From: Pseudoalteromonas sp. MEBiC 03607 | Lineage (GTDB): Bacteria; Pseudomonadota; Gammaproteobacteria; Enterobacterales; Alteromonadaceae | Length of the DNA stretch: 64,000 nt | Reading direction: 5' to 3' | Assembly: GCF_004792295.1 (NCBI RefSeq) | Contig: NZ_SRRY01000002.1 | Location: 372,001-436,000, forward strand | In this document: positions 1-7,226 of the stretch, one piece after another | How positions within the stretch are numbered: the first letter of the stretch is position 1 | Layout of the letters: every line of letters begins with the position of its first letter | Translations under genes and position numbers: made by a program | Notes under the pieces: generated by a model | What the model was told of the DNA's origin: nothing | The model's database searches: none | Seen by the model: only the letters and a program-made list of their open reading frames with translations

Positions 1-15
1 TCATATGAGCTCCTG
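1..15 (-). other. Left edge: start codon and RBS of a gene running off the window
   Basis: On the minus strand an AGGAG ribosome-binding site (bases 11-15) lies five bases before an ATG at 4-2. This suggests that a leftward gene begins at the edge; only its first codon is visible, so no product can be given. Confidence 0.3.
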
Positions 16-314
16 TTGAAGATACTAAAAAATGGATAGTAATATTTATAAAATCGAGATTAAGGTTGTAATACATATTAAAATCAAACGACTGATTTTT
101 TAATGGGTATTCGCTGAAAATTAGAAAATCTGAAATATCTTAGAATTCGGATATATATACTTTTATTTATAGCAAGTATTAAAATCAATAAAACTTTAAA
201 AATAGGGTGATAAATCAGAAAGGTAAAAGGTTGGAAATTTAAAAATATGAAATTTCTTATAGTATTTATTTTGGGTTTTACGTTTGTTTATACATTGCTA
301 TCATGATTTTTATA

Positions 315-337
315 ACCAATCCTTTAAAAGGATTGGT
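315..337. repeat. Perfect 11-bp inverted repeat with a one-base centre
   Basis: ACCAATCCTTT is followed, after one A, by its exact reverse complement. There is no T-run on either side, so it is not a typical intrinsic terminator. It may be an operator or a remnant of a mobile element end. Confidence 0.5.
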
Positions 338-639
338 GAAAACTTTGAAAGCGTCGCTGACATTAAGCGTTATTTTTGTAGCATTTTTAAAGCTGTATTG
401 CTTTAAAAAACTCAATACAGTGTAATAAACAGCAAAGAAACTTGATTGCACAGCAAAGGCATTCTTATCTGAACTTATGCGAGATAATAGATTGCTTAAA
501 ATTTAGTTTTTAAAGGGTTGATAAAAACATAGCTATTTCATCTATGAACACAGATGAAATGATTAACACATTAAAAATGTAGATGATGTTGATTGCTTGG
601 TTGATAGAATAATTATACGTAAAAATTAAAATATCAATA

Positions 640-667
640 ACAGCCCATAAATTACGGTACGTAACAT
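640..667. other. attL, degenerate dif-like site
   Basis: XerC-like arm ACAGCCCATAA, central ATTACG, and a weak XerD-like arm GTACGTAACAT, which matches 7 of 11 bases of the canonical TTATGTTAAAT. The shared core CATAAATTACG is identical to the right-hand site. The poor XerD arm is what one expects of a phage-derived half in a XerCD-dependent integrant. Confidence 0.7.
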
Positions 668-672
668 AAAAG

Positions 673-695
673 AAAAGGGCGAAAAGCCCTTTTTT
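673..695. terminator. Intrinsic terminator, usable in both directions
   Basis: Stem AAAAGGGC/GCCCTTTT around a five-base loop, with T-rich flanks on both strands. It lies between attL and the last leftward prophage gene and would end the phage transcript before the chromosome. Confidence 0.8.
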
Positions 696-742
696 ATTAG
701 TTACTTAATACTGCTGTCGTTCTTGACAGTTTGGCATCGGGG

Positions 743-1054
743 CTAGTGAAACCTTGTGTCATTTTCACAAGGTCTACCATCATTATCACCATCCATTTTT
801 GTATTAGGACAATTACGAATAAAGTAATTTGCTTCAGCCAGTGAATTCATCTGACTACAGTACTGCCTTCCATCACACTTGAAGTTTTCTTCTTCTAAGG
901 AATACCTAAAAGAATCATTTTCTAGAGTATGAGATTGTATTGGTTCTATAATTTCATACTGGATGATATCAACAGGGGTTACATTGCTATAATTGTTTGA
1001 GTAGTACTTCCAAGCTCCCATTGAGAACAATAAAATTATGATAAGTTTTTTCAT
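743..1054 (-). CDS. Excalibur-domain secreted or membrane-anchored protein
   Basis: About 103 residues starting at the ATG at 1054, so that the protein opens with MKKLIIILLF, a signal peptide or single membrane anchor. The longer frame to 1090 adds 12 residues without a reason. The C-terminal half has four cysteines and ends in DGDNDGRPCE, the DxDxDGxxCE calcium-binding signature of the excalibur domain. It is the last gene of the leftward prophage string, just before the terminator and attL, a position where filamentous phages carry cargo genes. Function unknown; an extracytoplasmic calcium-binding role is inferred from the motif alone. Confidence 0.7.
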   Translation of the reverse strand: MKKLIIILLFSMGAWKYYSNNYSNVTPVDIIQYEIIEPIQSHTLENDSFRYSLEEENFKCDGRQYCSQMNSLAEANYFIRNCPNTKMDGDNDGRPCENDTRFH

Positions 1055-1065
1055 ATTAAGTCCTT

Positions 1066-1491
1066 TTAATTTGATTTTTTGTCTAGCCAATCACCACGTA
1101 AGTTAACCTCAGTAGTTCCTGTACTTGGCCTTTTAGCAGCTCGTGCACAAGCACCATCCATCATTGATTTATTACGATCTGATTGCAACTTCTGGTATTC
1201 ACTTCTCCAGAAATCACAAATCTCGTTATTGGTTCTTTGAGCATTATTAATTGCTTGTTGCTTTGCTGCCTGCTCAGCTTGTCTTTTTCTGAGTTGGCGT
1301 TGAGATTCTTCTAGCTTTAGCTTTGCACGAACGGCAGCAGCTTTAGCATCACGTTCTGCTTGATTGGCAATTGCTTTTGCTTCTTTAGCTAGAACATGTG
1401 CTCGGTATAAATAGTAACTTTCCATCGTAGCGAAGATGGAAATACCTGTAAAAGTAAGGCAGAAGTAAAGTTTGATGTAATTGATATGCAT
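1066..1491 (-). CDS. Hypothetical membrane-anchored coiled-coil protein
   Basis: 141 residues. An N-terminal hydrophobic segment (about residues 6-28) is followed by an Ala/Lys/Glu/Gln-rich stretch (about 33-85) that should form a long coiled coil, then a short polar tail with two cysteines. I do not recognise a family. It lies 11 bases upstream of the excalibur gene in the same direction and is probably co-transcribed with it. It belongs to the accessory end of the provirus rather than to the conserved assembly block. A role at the host inner membrane is inference. Confidence 0.6.
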   Translation of the reverse strand: MHINYIKLYFCLTFTGISIFATMESYYLYRAHVLAKEAKAIANQAERDAKAAAVRAKLKLEESQRQLRKRQAEQAAKQQAINNAQRTNNEICDFWRSEYQKLQSDRNKSMMDGACARAAKRPSTGTTEVNLRGDWLDKKSN

Positions 1492-1627
1492 AACTAATCC
1501 TTTAGTAAAAATATATGATTCAGCGGAAACTTAAATTTTAAAACCATCTATAAGTTGTTGTTAATATAAAAAAGGGCGTGAACCCCTATTTATTTAACTG
1601 TAATATTATCTTTATAAGTTAAAAGTT

Positions 1628-2494
1628 TTACGAATCTATAATGTTATAAGTATTAAAAGAAATTTGGTCTTTCCCTATCGTCAATTGGTTAAGGTATGAC
1701 TCAGAAAGTCTATTCTCAAGGTATTCATGGTAACCATACTCAAAGGTAAATCTAAAAGTATCAAATCGGTGAATAAATTCACCCTTTATCGGAACTGTGC
1801 ATTGGCTGAGAGTATCAAGAATACTAGAATTAATTATTTTTTTAGGTTCTTTCTGATTGCATGTTTTTAATACTTCTAAGATATCTGAAGAAGATTCATT
1901 AGATAAAAATTCATCGACATTTTCTTTCATCTCGGTTTCCCATTGAGTTTTTATGAAGTTTTCAATCGCAGGGTTTATTTTGAATAAATATTTTGAATCT
2001 TTAATGTGGACTTTTTGCAGTATAAAGTTATTTGCTTTTAAAGGCTGGATGTCTTCATCATTAGAAATTAAAGTTCTTTCACTAATTGTTAAGTGCCTCA
2101 AGGTTTGTTTTTGCCAGTATGATAAGTGTGAAAATGAATCTTTAATTTTTTCCAAGATAATTTCATTAGTTTTATTGAGGTTATCAAGGGCTATATTTAA
2201 CTGATTTTGTTCATCTTCTTTTGCTTTTTTTTGAGCAATATTAGCCTTATATCTTTTATGAAGCTTATCATAAATGGTGGAAAGTATATGTCCTATAAGA
2301 GCACCAGTACCAACTCCGATAAAAGAAAGAGCAATTGTAAGCCTATCTTTAGATAACTTTAAATCAACTAAAGCCGGTTCTACCCAGACCAATGTTATAA
2401 GAATAAATAGCCCAATAGATATGTATTTGATACAAGCTTGGGGTGAAGTTAAAGCCGATGTAATCTTAATCAGTGTAGCGGCAGTATCGCTCAT
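1628..2494 (-). CDS. SieB-like superinfection-exclusion membrane protein (tentative)
   Basis: 288 residues from the ATG at 2494, which is preceded by GGAG at a good distance; an in-frame ATG 12 bases upstream is less likely. Two membrane helices near the N-terminus (about residues 22-42 and 52-75) are followed by a Lys-rich cytoplasmic stretch. Then comes a domain with the pattern LSYWQKQTLRHL...TLISNDEDIQPLKANNFIL...FKINPAIENFI. That two-helix layout plus the following motif resembles phage SieB proteins, which abort infection by competing phages. This is a pattern judgement, not a search result. It is cargo of the filamentous provirus. Confidence 0.5.
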   Translation of the reverse strand: MSDTAATLIKITSALTSPQACIKYISIGLFILITLVWVEPALVDLKLSKDRLTIALSFIGVGTGALIGHILSTIYDKLHKRYKANIAQKKAKEDEQNQLNIALDNLNKTNEIILEKIKDSFSHLSYWQKQTLRHLTISERTLISNDEDIQPLKANNFILQKVHIKDSKYLFKINPAIENFIKTQWETEMKENVDEFLSNESSSDILEVLKTCNQKEPKKIINSSILDTLSQCTVPIKGEFIHRFDTFRFTFEYGYHEYLENRLSESYLNQLTIGKDQISFNTYNIIDS

Positions 2495-2514
2495 ATAAAT
2501 CTCCATTTAATTTA

Positions 2515-2531
2515 AGGGCTACAATAGCCCT
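2515..2531 (-). terminator. Short hairpin between prophage genes
   Basis: Stem AGGGCT/AGCCCT with a five-base loop and an AT-rich tail on the minus strand. It lies between the HTH gene and the SieB-like gene and may partly separate cargo transcription from the phage operon. Confidence 0.4.
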
Positions 2532-2563
2532 ATTAGGATACACTAAAACATATATAAGAATAT

Positions 2564-2974
2564 TTAGCTACCTGTTTTAATTGCAATTTCTCCCACAATC
2601 CCAAGCAAAGTCTCCTGAAGATCAAATAAATATTTATCTTGAACTTTTGTTTCAGATTTAAGCTTTTTGTACATACTTTCATGCTCTTTCGCTGACCATT
2701 TATATCGATGAACAAACTGTACGTCTGATGGCTTTACTTTACCCCAAGGTGTTGTCATAACGTTGTTGTGATATGAAATACTACATTCAGCCCAAGGGCC
2801 AGTATCTGGTAAGTATCCTCGATACATTATCCAAATCAATTTTTCGACTGGTTTACTTGCTTTGTTAGCTTTTACATATCTCCTTACTTGACGTTCACTT
2901 ACTCCGAGTTCTTTAGCTCCTTTTGCGTAGTCATAACCGAATAGCGTAACGAACTGCAATTTAAAGTTGCCCAT
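2564..2974 (-). CDS. Phage helix-turn-helix protein (DUF3653-like)
   Basis: 136 residues with a strong AAGGAG ribosome-binding site before the ATG at 2974. The N-terminal region contains a helix-turn-helix-like segment, GAKELGVSERQVRRYVKANKA (about residues 20-40). The rest is rich in Trp and Tyr (WIMYRGYLPDTGPW...). Small HTH proteins of this kind occur in Vibrio filamentous phages; I believe the family is DUF3653 but cannot confirm it. It follows zot and a long hairpin and could control the cargo genes or late transcription. Confidence 0.6.
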   Translation of the reverse strand: MGNFKLQFVTLFGYDYAKGAKELGVSERQVRRYVKANKASKPVEKLIWIMYRGYLPDTGPWAECSISYHNNVMTTPWGKVKPSDVQFVHRYKWSAKEHESMYKKLKSETKVQDKYLFDLQETLLGIVGEIAIKTGS

Positions 2975-3257
2975 TGTGATTTACTCCTTTATTAAAAATC
3001 ACAATGCACACTCGGTATCGGTGTAAGTGGTTTCGCTCCCCCCCTATTAGTTTTTGAGGGGAGGGTGTTTGCCTTGGCTGCTGTAATGTCGTTAACTCAG
3101 CTTGGTTTATCAGAAGGCAATCAACTTTTTTTGAATACAAACTGATACTTACAGTGCGTTTAGCATCACTATTGAATTGATATCCGACCATAATAAACCG
3201 TCTATAAATTGGAAACAGATTCTCGATGAACTGCTGATTTTCTGGAATGTTTGACAT
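2961..3257 (-). CDS. Possible small prophage ORF, doubtful
   Basis: An open frame of 98 codons whose start lies in a small hairpin and whose end overlaps the start of the next gene by 14 bases. The N-terminal half reads like a real protein (ENLFPIYRRFIMVGYQFNSDAKRTV). The C-terminal part covers the next gene's leader and looks non-coding. No family recognised. The stretch may instead be the non-coding regulatory interval of the phage. Confidence 0.3.
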   Translation of the reverse strand: MSNIPENQQFIENLFPIYRRFIMVGYQFNSDAKRTVSISLYSKKVDCLLINQAELTTLQQPRQTPSPQKLIGGERNHLHRYRVCIVIFNKGVNHNGQL

Positions 3258-3328
3258 GGCTACGCCATGCCGCCAAGCCCAAAGTCAGCCGCGGCAAGCG
3301 CTGGCGTGACTTTGGGCTAATTGGCGGC
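3255..3328. other. Large structured region after zot: two adjacent hairpins, candidate packaging signal
   Basis: A small hairpin (CATGGC/GCCATG, 3255-3269) abuts a long one. In the long hairpin GCCGCCAA and GCCCAAAGTCA (3269-3287) pair with TGACTTTGGGC and TTGGCGGC (3307-3328), with an inner GCC/GGC step and a GC-rich loop. The zot stop codon lies within the right arm. There is no T-run. Filamentous phages carry such imperfect hairpins as packaging signals or replication origins in their intergenic region. A transcription terminator is the alternative. Confidence 0.65.
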
Positions 3329-4528
3329 TAGTAAGTCTTTGTTTTGTGAATTTTCTTGCTTAGCCGCTGAATAGGACTCGACCCGATAAGGCAAACAATG
3401 AAGAGTGTATTCAGAGTCCATATACTTAACTTTTGCAGTACAGGCTGATACAACATTTACAACCGCATCTATTGAGCTTGGGTAAAATGGTGTGCCATTT
3501 TTTTCAAAGCAATATGTTGAGTTTTGCTTGGTTGATATGACTGAGCAGGTGATATACACACCATCAAGAATATCGGGTAATTGTTGAGGTGAATTTGCTT
3601 GCTGCTTTGGTGTATCGCTACTGGCCTTTGCTGTTGATGTTGACTCAGTTGAATTTGCACCAGAGGGATAAAATAAATAAGTGAGATAACCAACAAGGGC
3701 AAAAAGGGCGAGTTTATGCCATGTTTTTAGTATGGGGTCTTTGTCTTTTGGGGCTTTCTTCTGTTCAATAACTTCGTTTACGCGGTCTTTGACTAAATAC
3801 CACTTCTTAAGTTGTTCAGTTGGCACCATTGAATACATGGCGCGCATATCAACTAAACGACCGTCTTTAGCTGTCATTACATCAGGTAAAAATTTCTGTG
3901 CGGTGTTATACCAGGCATGTGTCCAATCTTTAATATAGAATTGATAACCGTGAGCTTTACGTGTTTTTGATTTACCATCATAGAAACGGGCAACAGAAAA
4001 TTTCGGTATATGGAGCGCTGAAAATACACGTTGAACAACCGCATTGATAAAGCCAAAACCAAAGTAGTTAACACCAGATTTAACAGACACTAGTTGGTCA
4101 ATCGTCGTATCTCGTAATTGTTTATCAACACCTTCAAAGTCTTGACCTATGAGCACTAAATCCCAACCGTATTTACCCATTTGAACAAACCAAGATACGA
4201 TAGCTAAACGGTCTTTATCTTTGAAAGAACGTGAGTTCAAGTGTGTTAATAATTCATCGATAACAACTAAACCATTTTTCGATTCATCATAGTTTGAATC
4301 GCTTTGCTCAAGTTCTTCGTAACCAACACCGAGTGCATGCAAATCTTCACTGCGTGGGTGGTCGGGTAATCTGATTACATGGGGGTTTTGAACGGGCATT
4401 TTATCGAGAAATAAATCAAGATTTGTTGCGACTTTTCGACCACGTTTAAGGTAATCGTTAATTAAGTCGACAGCGTATTTTGTTTTGCCAGAGCGTTTTA
4501 CGCCCTCTATAAATTTACCAGATGCCAT
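3317..4528 (-). CDS. Zot-family assembly ATPase (pI-like)
   Basis: 403 residues, typical length. Walker A GVKRSGKT at residues 9-16 and Walker B GLVVIDE ending at about 92 give the P-loop ATPase domain. A single membrane helix lies at about 268-287 (LALFALVGYLTYLFYP), followed by a periplasmic tail with cysteines. By family knowledge this inner-membrane motor drives extrusion of the filamentous virion. It lies two bases after the pVI-like gene in the assembly block, and no frameshift is seen. The zonula-occludens activity after which the family is named is not implied for this protein. Confidence 0.9.
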   Translation of the reverse strand: MASGKFIEGVKRSGKTKYAVDLINDYLKRGRKVATNLDLFLDKMPVQNPHVIRLPDHPRSEDLHALGVGYEELEQSDSNYDESKNGLVVIDELLTHLNSRSFKDKDRLAIVSWFVQMGKYGWDLVLIGQDFEGVDKQLRDTTIDQLVSVKSGVNYFGFGFINAVVQRVFSALHIPKFSVARFYDGKSKTRKAHGYQFYIKDWTHAWYNTAQKFLPDVMTAKDGRLVDMRAMYSMVPTEQLKKWYLVKDRVNEVIEQKKAPKDKDPILKTWHKLALFALVGYLTYLFYPSGANSTESTSTAKASSDTPKQQANSPQQLPDILDGVYITCSVISTKQNSTYCFEKNGTPFYPSSIDAVVNVVSACTAKVKYMDSEYTLHCLPYRVESYSAAKQENSQNKDLLAAN

Positions 4529-4530
4529 AA

Positions 4531-4872
4531 TTAAGCCTTAAGTCGAGAACGTAAAACACCAATCGTAAAATAAAACACCATTTGTGCAGCTTTAGCTGAT
4601 ACAACAACAGTTGCGCAGGTAATGGCATTGTTAGGAACAAGGGATAAACCTGCTAATGAAAATGAGTTGTTAGGTAAGGAGCGAAGTAAACCCGAAAACT
4701 CATTGTTTAATGTCGATACAAATGCAACAAGGGCAGCGGTATAGACAGTTATAAAAATTGTACCGATAACGACTTTACGGCCATATTTGGCTAAGAGTGT
4801 GGTTATAATTGAAGAAATACCCGCGGCTAAGCCTGCGAGTATGGCGGGAATTGCTGCTAAAATTGCGGGCAT
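4531..4872 (-). CDS. pVI-like minor coat protein of the inovirus
   Basis: 113 residues, almost wholly hydrophobic, with about three membrane helices (residues 4-27, 33-54 and 83-106) and a basic end. Its place between the adhesin and zot genes is exactly that of gene VI in filamentous phages, where the product caps the virion end together with the adhesin. Families such as DUF2523 and DUF5455 occupy this slot; I cannot say which. The call rests on position and membrane profile. Confidence 0.75.
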   Translation of the reverse strand: MPAILAAIPAILAGLAAGISSIITTLLAKYGRKVVIGTIFITVYTAALVAFVSTLNNEFSGLLRSLPNNSFSLAGLSLVPNNAITCATVVVSAKAAQMVFYFTIGVLRSRLKA

Positions 4873-4883
4873 AAATCACCTAT

Positions 4884-6305
4884 TTAAATGCTAGAAAATG
4901 CACGGAAAGATTGAGACGAAATGTTCAATAGCGCGATGGCTGTGAACGTCCAAATAAGCCACTCAACAAGTGGTTTAAAATAAGTTTCGTATGGCTCACA
5001 GTGTTGAGAGACTGTAATAGTTTTAGGCTTTCCAGCTACCGAAACATCAAGTGTGAAAGGTTGGCAGCTCCCCGTAAATCCAGCAAAATTTTGGCTCACA
5101 AATGATTTAAATTTGCCCGTTAAGGTGGTTACTTCTGGGGCTATTTTTACATCTTCTTCCATCCAATCTTGAAATTCTTGGTCTAAATCGGATAGTTCAG
5201 ATTCGATATCTTGTTCACATAAATCACCAATACAGTCAGGTTGTTCGCCACCGTCATCTTGAAGAACATCTAAAATTTCAGAAGTATTATCTGATATATC
5301 TTGTAGGTGATTATTACTATCACCTTGACCGGATATAAGCTCTTCAACTGCGGATAGTAAATCCGATAGCAAGCCGTTAGCTTCGTCTAGGCCATCAACC
5401 AAATTATTGTTAATTGCATCTAAGTTATCGTTAGATTGATTTAACGCATCAATAATTTCTGTTTGGTCTGTATTGTCTGTCGGGTCTGGCTCATCAGGGT
5501 CTGTTGGGTCATCAGGGTCTGTTGGGTCATTAGGGTCTGTTGGGTCATCAGGGTCTGTTGGGTCATCAGGGTCTGTTGGGTCGTCAGGGTCTGTTGGGTC
5601 AGTCGGGTCTACTTGAGTACAAGCAACAGGTTCTTGGGAACCATAAGACGCAGGCATACGATAGCCGCCGTTTGAATCGGACTCGATAGAACATTGTGAA
5701 CCATCCGGATTATTAAAACAGACTGTTCGTTGTTGGCCTGTACCAAATACAAATGGGTCATTTTCTGTTGGTGCAGGGCAATCAGGGTCAGGCTCTGGTT
5801 CGGGCTCTTCATCATCCAAAGGTTTGGCGCACATAAAAGTTGGGTCTTCTTCTGGTGTGGGATTTTTAGGTACAGCAATTCTATATAAGGGTGCATTGTC
5901 AGGTGGACAGCTATAAAACAACTCTTCACTAATTTTTGAACCAACAAAAGAGCCAGATGCCTTTTTAGTCTCACCTTTTCCGAATGTGCCACAGTCACCA
6001 TAACGACAAAGAGTGTATGAATATTCATAATAGTTGGAGGACGTCCAAATAATAGCGCCCGCATTAGCATAAAAACCTGATGATAAGTGAGTATCGATTG
6101 TTGATTGAATTTTTGGTGTCCAAATTGATTGGCATGCAGCAATATCATCAGATTCTGAAGAAACAACAGGGGCATCAGAAGTTATTCCACATCTAAATTT
6201 ATAAATAGCCTCTAATTTAGGGTTTTTTAAATCTGTTAAATCTGGCTGCTCTGAATAGACAAAAAAAGCGCTTGTAAGCGCCAATATAAATATTAGTATT
6301 CGCAT
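4884..6305 (-). CDS. pIII-like receptor-binding adhesin
   Basis: 473 residues: signal peptide (1-18), a cysteine-containing N-terminal domain, a low-complexity Asp-Pro-Thr linker (about 228-285), an acidic helical region, a cysteine-bearing C-terminal domain and a C-terminal membrane helix (about 441-462). This is the layout of inovirus pIII: receptor-binding N-domains, flexible linker, C-domain anchored in the virion cap. The linker is encoded by an 18-bp tandem repeat. The N-terminal domain has no similarity I recognise, as expected for a fast-evolving host-specificity domain. It is followed by the pVI-like gene. Confidence 0.85.
   Translation of the reverse strand: MRILIFILALTSAFFVYSEQPDLTDLKNPKLEAIYKFRCGITSDAPVVSSESDDIAACQSIWTPKIQSTIDTHLSSGFYANAGAIIWTSSNYYEYSYTLCRYGDCGTFGKGETKKASGSFVGSKISEELFYSCPPDNAPLYRIAVPKNPTPEEDPTFMCAKPLDDEEPEPEPDPDCPAPTENDPFVFGTGQQRTVCFNNPDGSQCSIESDSNGGYRMPASYGSQEPVACTQVDPTDPTDPDDPTDPDDPTDPDDPTDPNDPTDPDDPTDPDEPDPTDNTDQTEIIDALNQSNDNLDAINNNLVDGLDEANGLLSDLLSAVEELISGQGDSNNHLQDISDNTSEILDVLQDDGGEQPDCIGDLCEQDIESELSDLDQEFQDWMEEDVKIAPEVTTLTGKFKSFVSQNFAGFTGSCQPFTLDVSVAGKPKTITVSQHCEPYETYFKPLVEWLIWTFTAIALLNISSQSFRAFSSI
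5498..5612. repeat. 18-bp tandem repeat in the adhesin linker
   Basis: CTGTTGGGTC recurs six times at exact 18-base spacing (5501, 5519, 5537, 5555, 5573, 5591) with few substitutions. It encodes a DPTDPD-type hexapeptide on the minus strand. Because 18 is a multiple of three, copy-number change would lengthen or shorten the linker without breaking the frame. Confidence 0.9.
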
Positions 6306-6328
6306 AGTCGCGCCTATAAATTGGGAAA

Positions 6329-6347
6329 GGTGGAGACAAGCCCCACC
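6329..6347 (-). terminator. Hairpin between major coat and adhesin genes
   Basis: GGTGG/CCACC stem followed by TTT on the minus strand. In Ff phages a terminator follows gene VIII so that coat protein is made in excess over pIII; this hairpin sits in the same place. The T-run is short, so read-through is likely. Confidence 0.45.
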
Positions 6348-6360
6348 AATTTAGGAGAGG

Positions 6361-6597
6361 TTAGCCCCCGTTAGCGCCTTTAGAAATAAAGCGACCAAGT
6401 AGAGAGAAACCGATAGATGATGCAAGAACAACAGCAAGCACTGCAAAACCAGCCTGAACTGCAGTACTCACATCACCAAGTACCTCAGTTTGAATTGCTG
6501 TTACGGTTGCTTCATCTAATGCAGCATGAGCGCTAGAGCTTAAAGTAGCTCCAACAGTTACGAAAGTTGCTATCACAGCAGCTTGTAGTTTTTTCAT
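6361..6597 (-). CDS. Major coat protein (pVIII-like)
   Basis: 78 residues. A signal peptide ending AHA (cleavage after residue 25) leaves a mature protein of about 53 residues: an acidic N-terminus (ALDEATVTAIQTEVLGD), a hydrophobic middle (AGFAVLAVVLASSIGFSLLG) and a basic C-terminus (RFISKGANGG). This is the classical pVIII layout, in which the basic end faces the phage DNA. Good ribosome-binding site (AGGAG) upstream. It lies between the small minor-coat genes and the adhesin. Confidence 0.92.
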   Translation of the reverse strand: MKKLQAAVIATFVTVGATLSSSAHAALDEATVTAIQTEVLGDVSTAVQAGFAVLAVVLASSIGFSLLGRFISKGANGG

Positions 6598-6616
6598 AGG
6601 AGTATTCCTTTTACAT

Positions 6617-6772
6617 TTAATGTGAACGTGACGCTTTTTTAAATATTTCCGCCACGAAATGAAAAACTTTGCCAGTACAGTAACCTGTTAACCAACAAAG
6701 AATTGCTGACCCAATTATCTTGGCGAGTAATGGGTCAATACTATTAACGGTTTCCACTGATGAACCCCGCAT
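6617..6772 (-). CDS. Small inovirus membrane protein, possible minor coat
   Basis: About 51 residues from the ATG at 6772, or 46 from a GTG at 6757. One membrane helix (LLAKIIGSAILCWLTGYCTGKV) with a basic C-terminal tail, between the 25-codon gene and the major coat gene. Size and place suit a pIX/pVII-type minor coat protein or a coat-like assembly factor. Its start overlaps the end of the upstream micro-gene, suggesting translational coupling. The longer frame from 6802 overlaps more and is unlikely. Confidence 0.6.
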   Translation of the reverse strand: MRGSSVETVNSIDPLLAKIIGSAILCWLTGYCTGKVFHFVAEIFKKASRSH

Positions 6773-6821
6773 AAAATGAACCAAGCATAATGGCTGTAAC
6801 AATGAGTGTCTGATAATCCAT
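6744..6821 (-). CDS. 25-residue membrane micro-protein, pVII-like
   Basis: ATG at 6821 preceded by AAAGGA at a good spacing. It encodes MDYQTLIVTAIMLGSFYAGF and five more residues: one hydrophobic helix with a polar end, stop TAA at 6744. Ff phage pVII and pIX are single-helix proteins of 32-33 residues, so the size is close. The strong ribosome-binding site and the place between the ssDNA-binding protein and coat genes argue that it is translated. Confidence 0.6.
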   Translation of the reverse strand: MDYQTLIVTAIMLGSFYAGFISGNR

Positions 6822-6865
6822 AATGAGATCCTTTATTAATGGGTAAATCTGCGGCATACCGAAAA

Positions 6866-7183
6866 TTACTTAGGCTTACTTTCAGTTGGTAGACTGTGTA
6901 AGCGGAAACCTTTCCAATCCATCTGGCGAGCTACGTTCGCACCTTCGTAATACTCGATATTGAGTAAAACAGGTTTTAAACCCCAGCCGTTCGGGTCTGA
7001 TTGCATTTGCTCTAACAACTTGTAAGTGCCGTCTGTGTATTGGTCAGCTGAGACTTTTACAGACAGAATTTGTGCAGGGTTCTTCGTGTGAAGTTTAAAC
7101 TCTGCGGTAGTTGGGAGTGGGGCACCTTTATCGTCAGTACGGTTTACTGGTGCTAAATCCGTAATTGCGCCTTCAATATTCAT
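6866..7183 (-). CDS. ssDNA-binding protein (pV-like, DUF1293-type)
   Basis: 105 residues, soluble, mixed beta pattern, encoded just after the replication gene. In filamentous phages the gene here encodes the protein that coats single-stranded progeny DNA before assembly. The sequence (MNIEGAITDLAPVNRTDD... AQILSVKVSADQY... WKGFRLHSLPT) fits the Vibrio-phage group annotated DUF1293, from memory. The role is inferred mostly from size and place. It is separated from the replication gene by 43 bases. Confidence 0.75.
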   Translation of the reverse strand: MNIEGAITDLAPVNRTDDKGAPLPTTAEFKLHTKNPAQILSVKVSADQYTDGTYKLLEQMQSDPNGWGLKPVLLNIEYYEGANVARQMDWKGFRLHSLPTESKPK

Positions 7184-7226
7184 AATAAATTTCCTTAATA
7201 AGTGGTCTTAAAATTAAAAGTTACAG

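Larger units (their letters stand above)
1..639. other. AT-rich region without a convincing gene
   Basis: Very AT-rich stretch left of the prophage attachment site. The only ORF-like item is a 19-codon ATG frame at 247-306 encoding a single hydrophobic helix, which could be a truncated signal peptide. It also holds a near-perfect palindrome at 315-337. It may be decayed material from earlier insertions at the dif site, but nothing proves that. Confidence 0.4.

Noticed and set aside
1502..1521. TTAGTAAAA followed by TGATT in the prophage, similar to an iteron
   Set aside because: Spacing between the halves is five bases instead of three and GATC is absent; likely chance in AT-rich DNA.
5463..5675. 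Plus-strand open frame with repeated cysteine and valine residues
   Set aside because: Antisense shadow of the 18-bp repeat in the adhesin gene.
5609..6175. 188-codon leftward frame within the adhesin gene
   Set aside because: Alternative frame of the adhesin gene on the same strand, with no recognisable domain.
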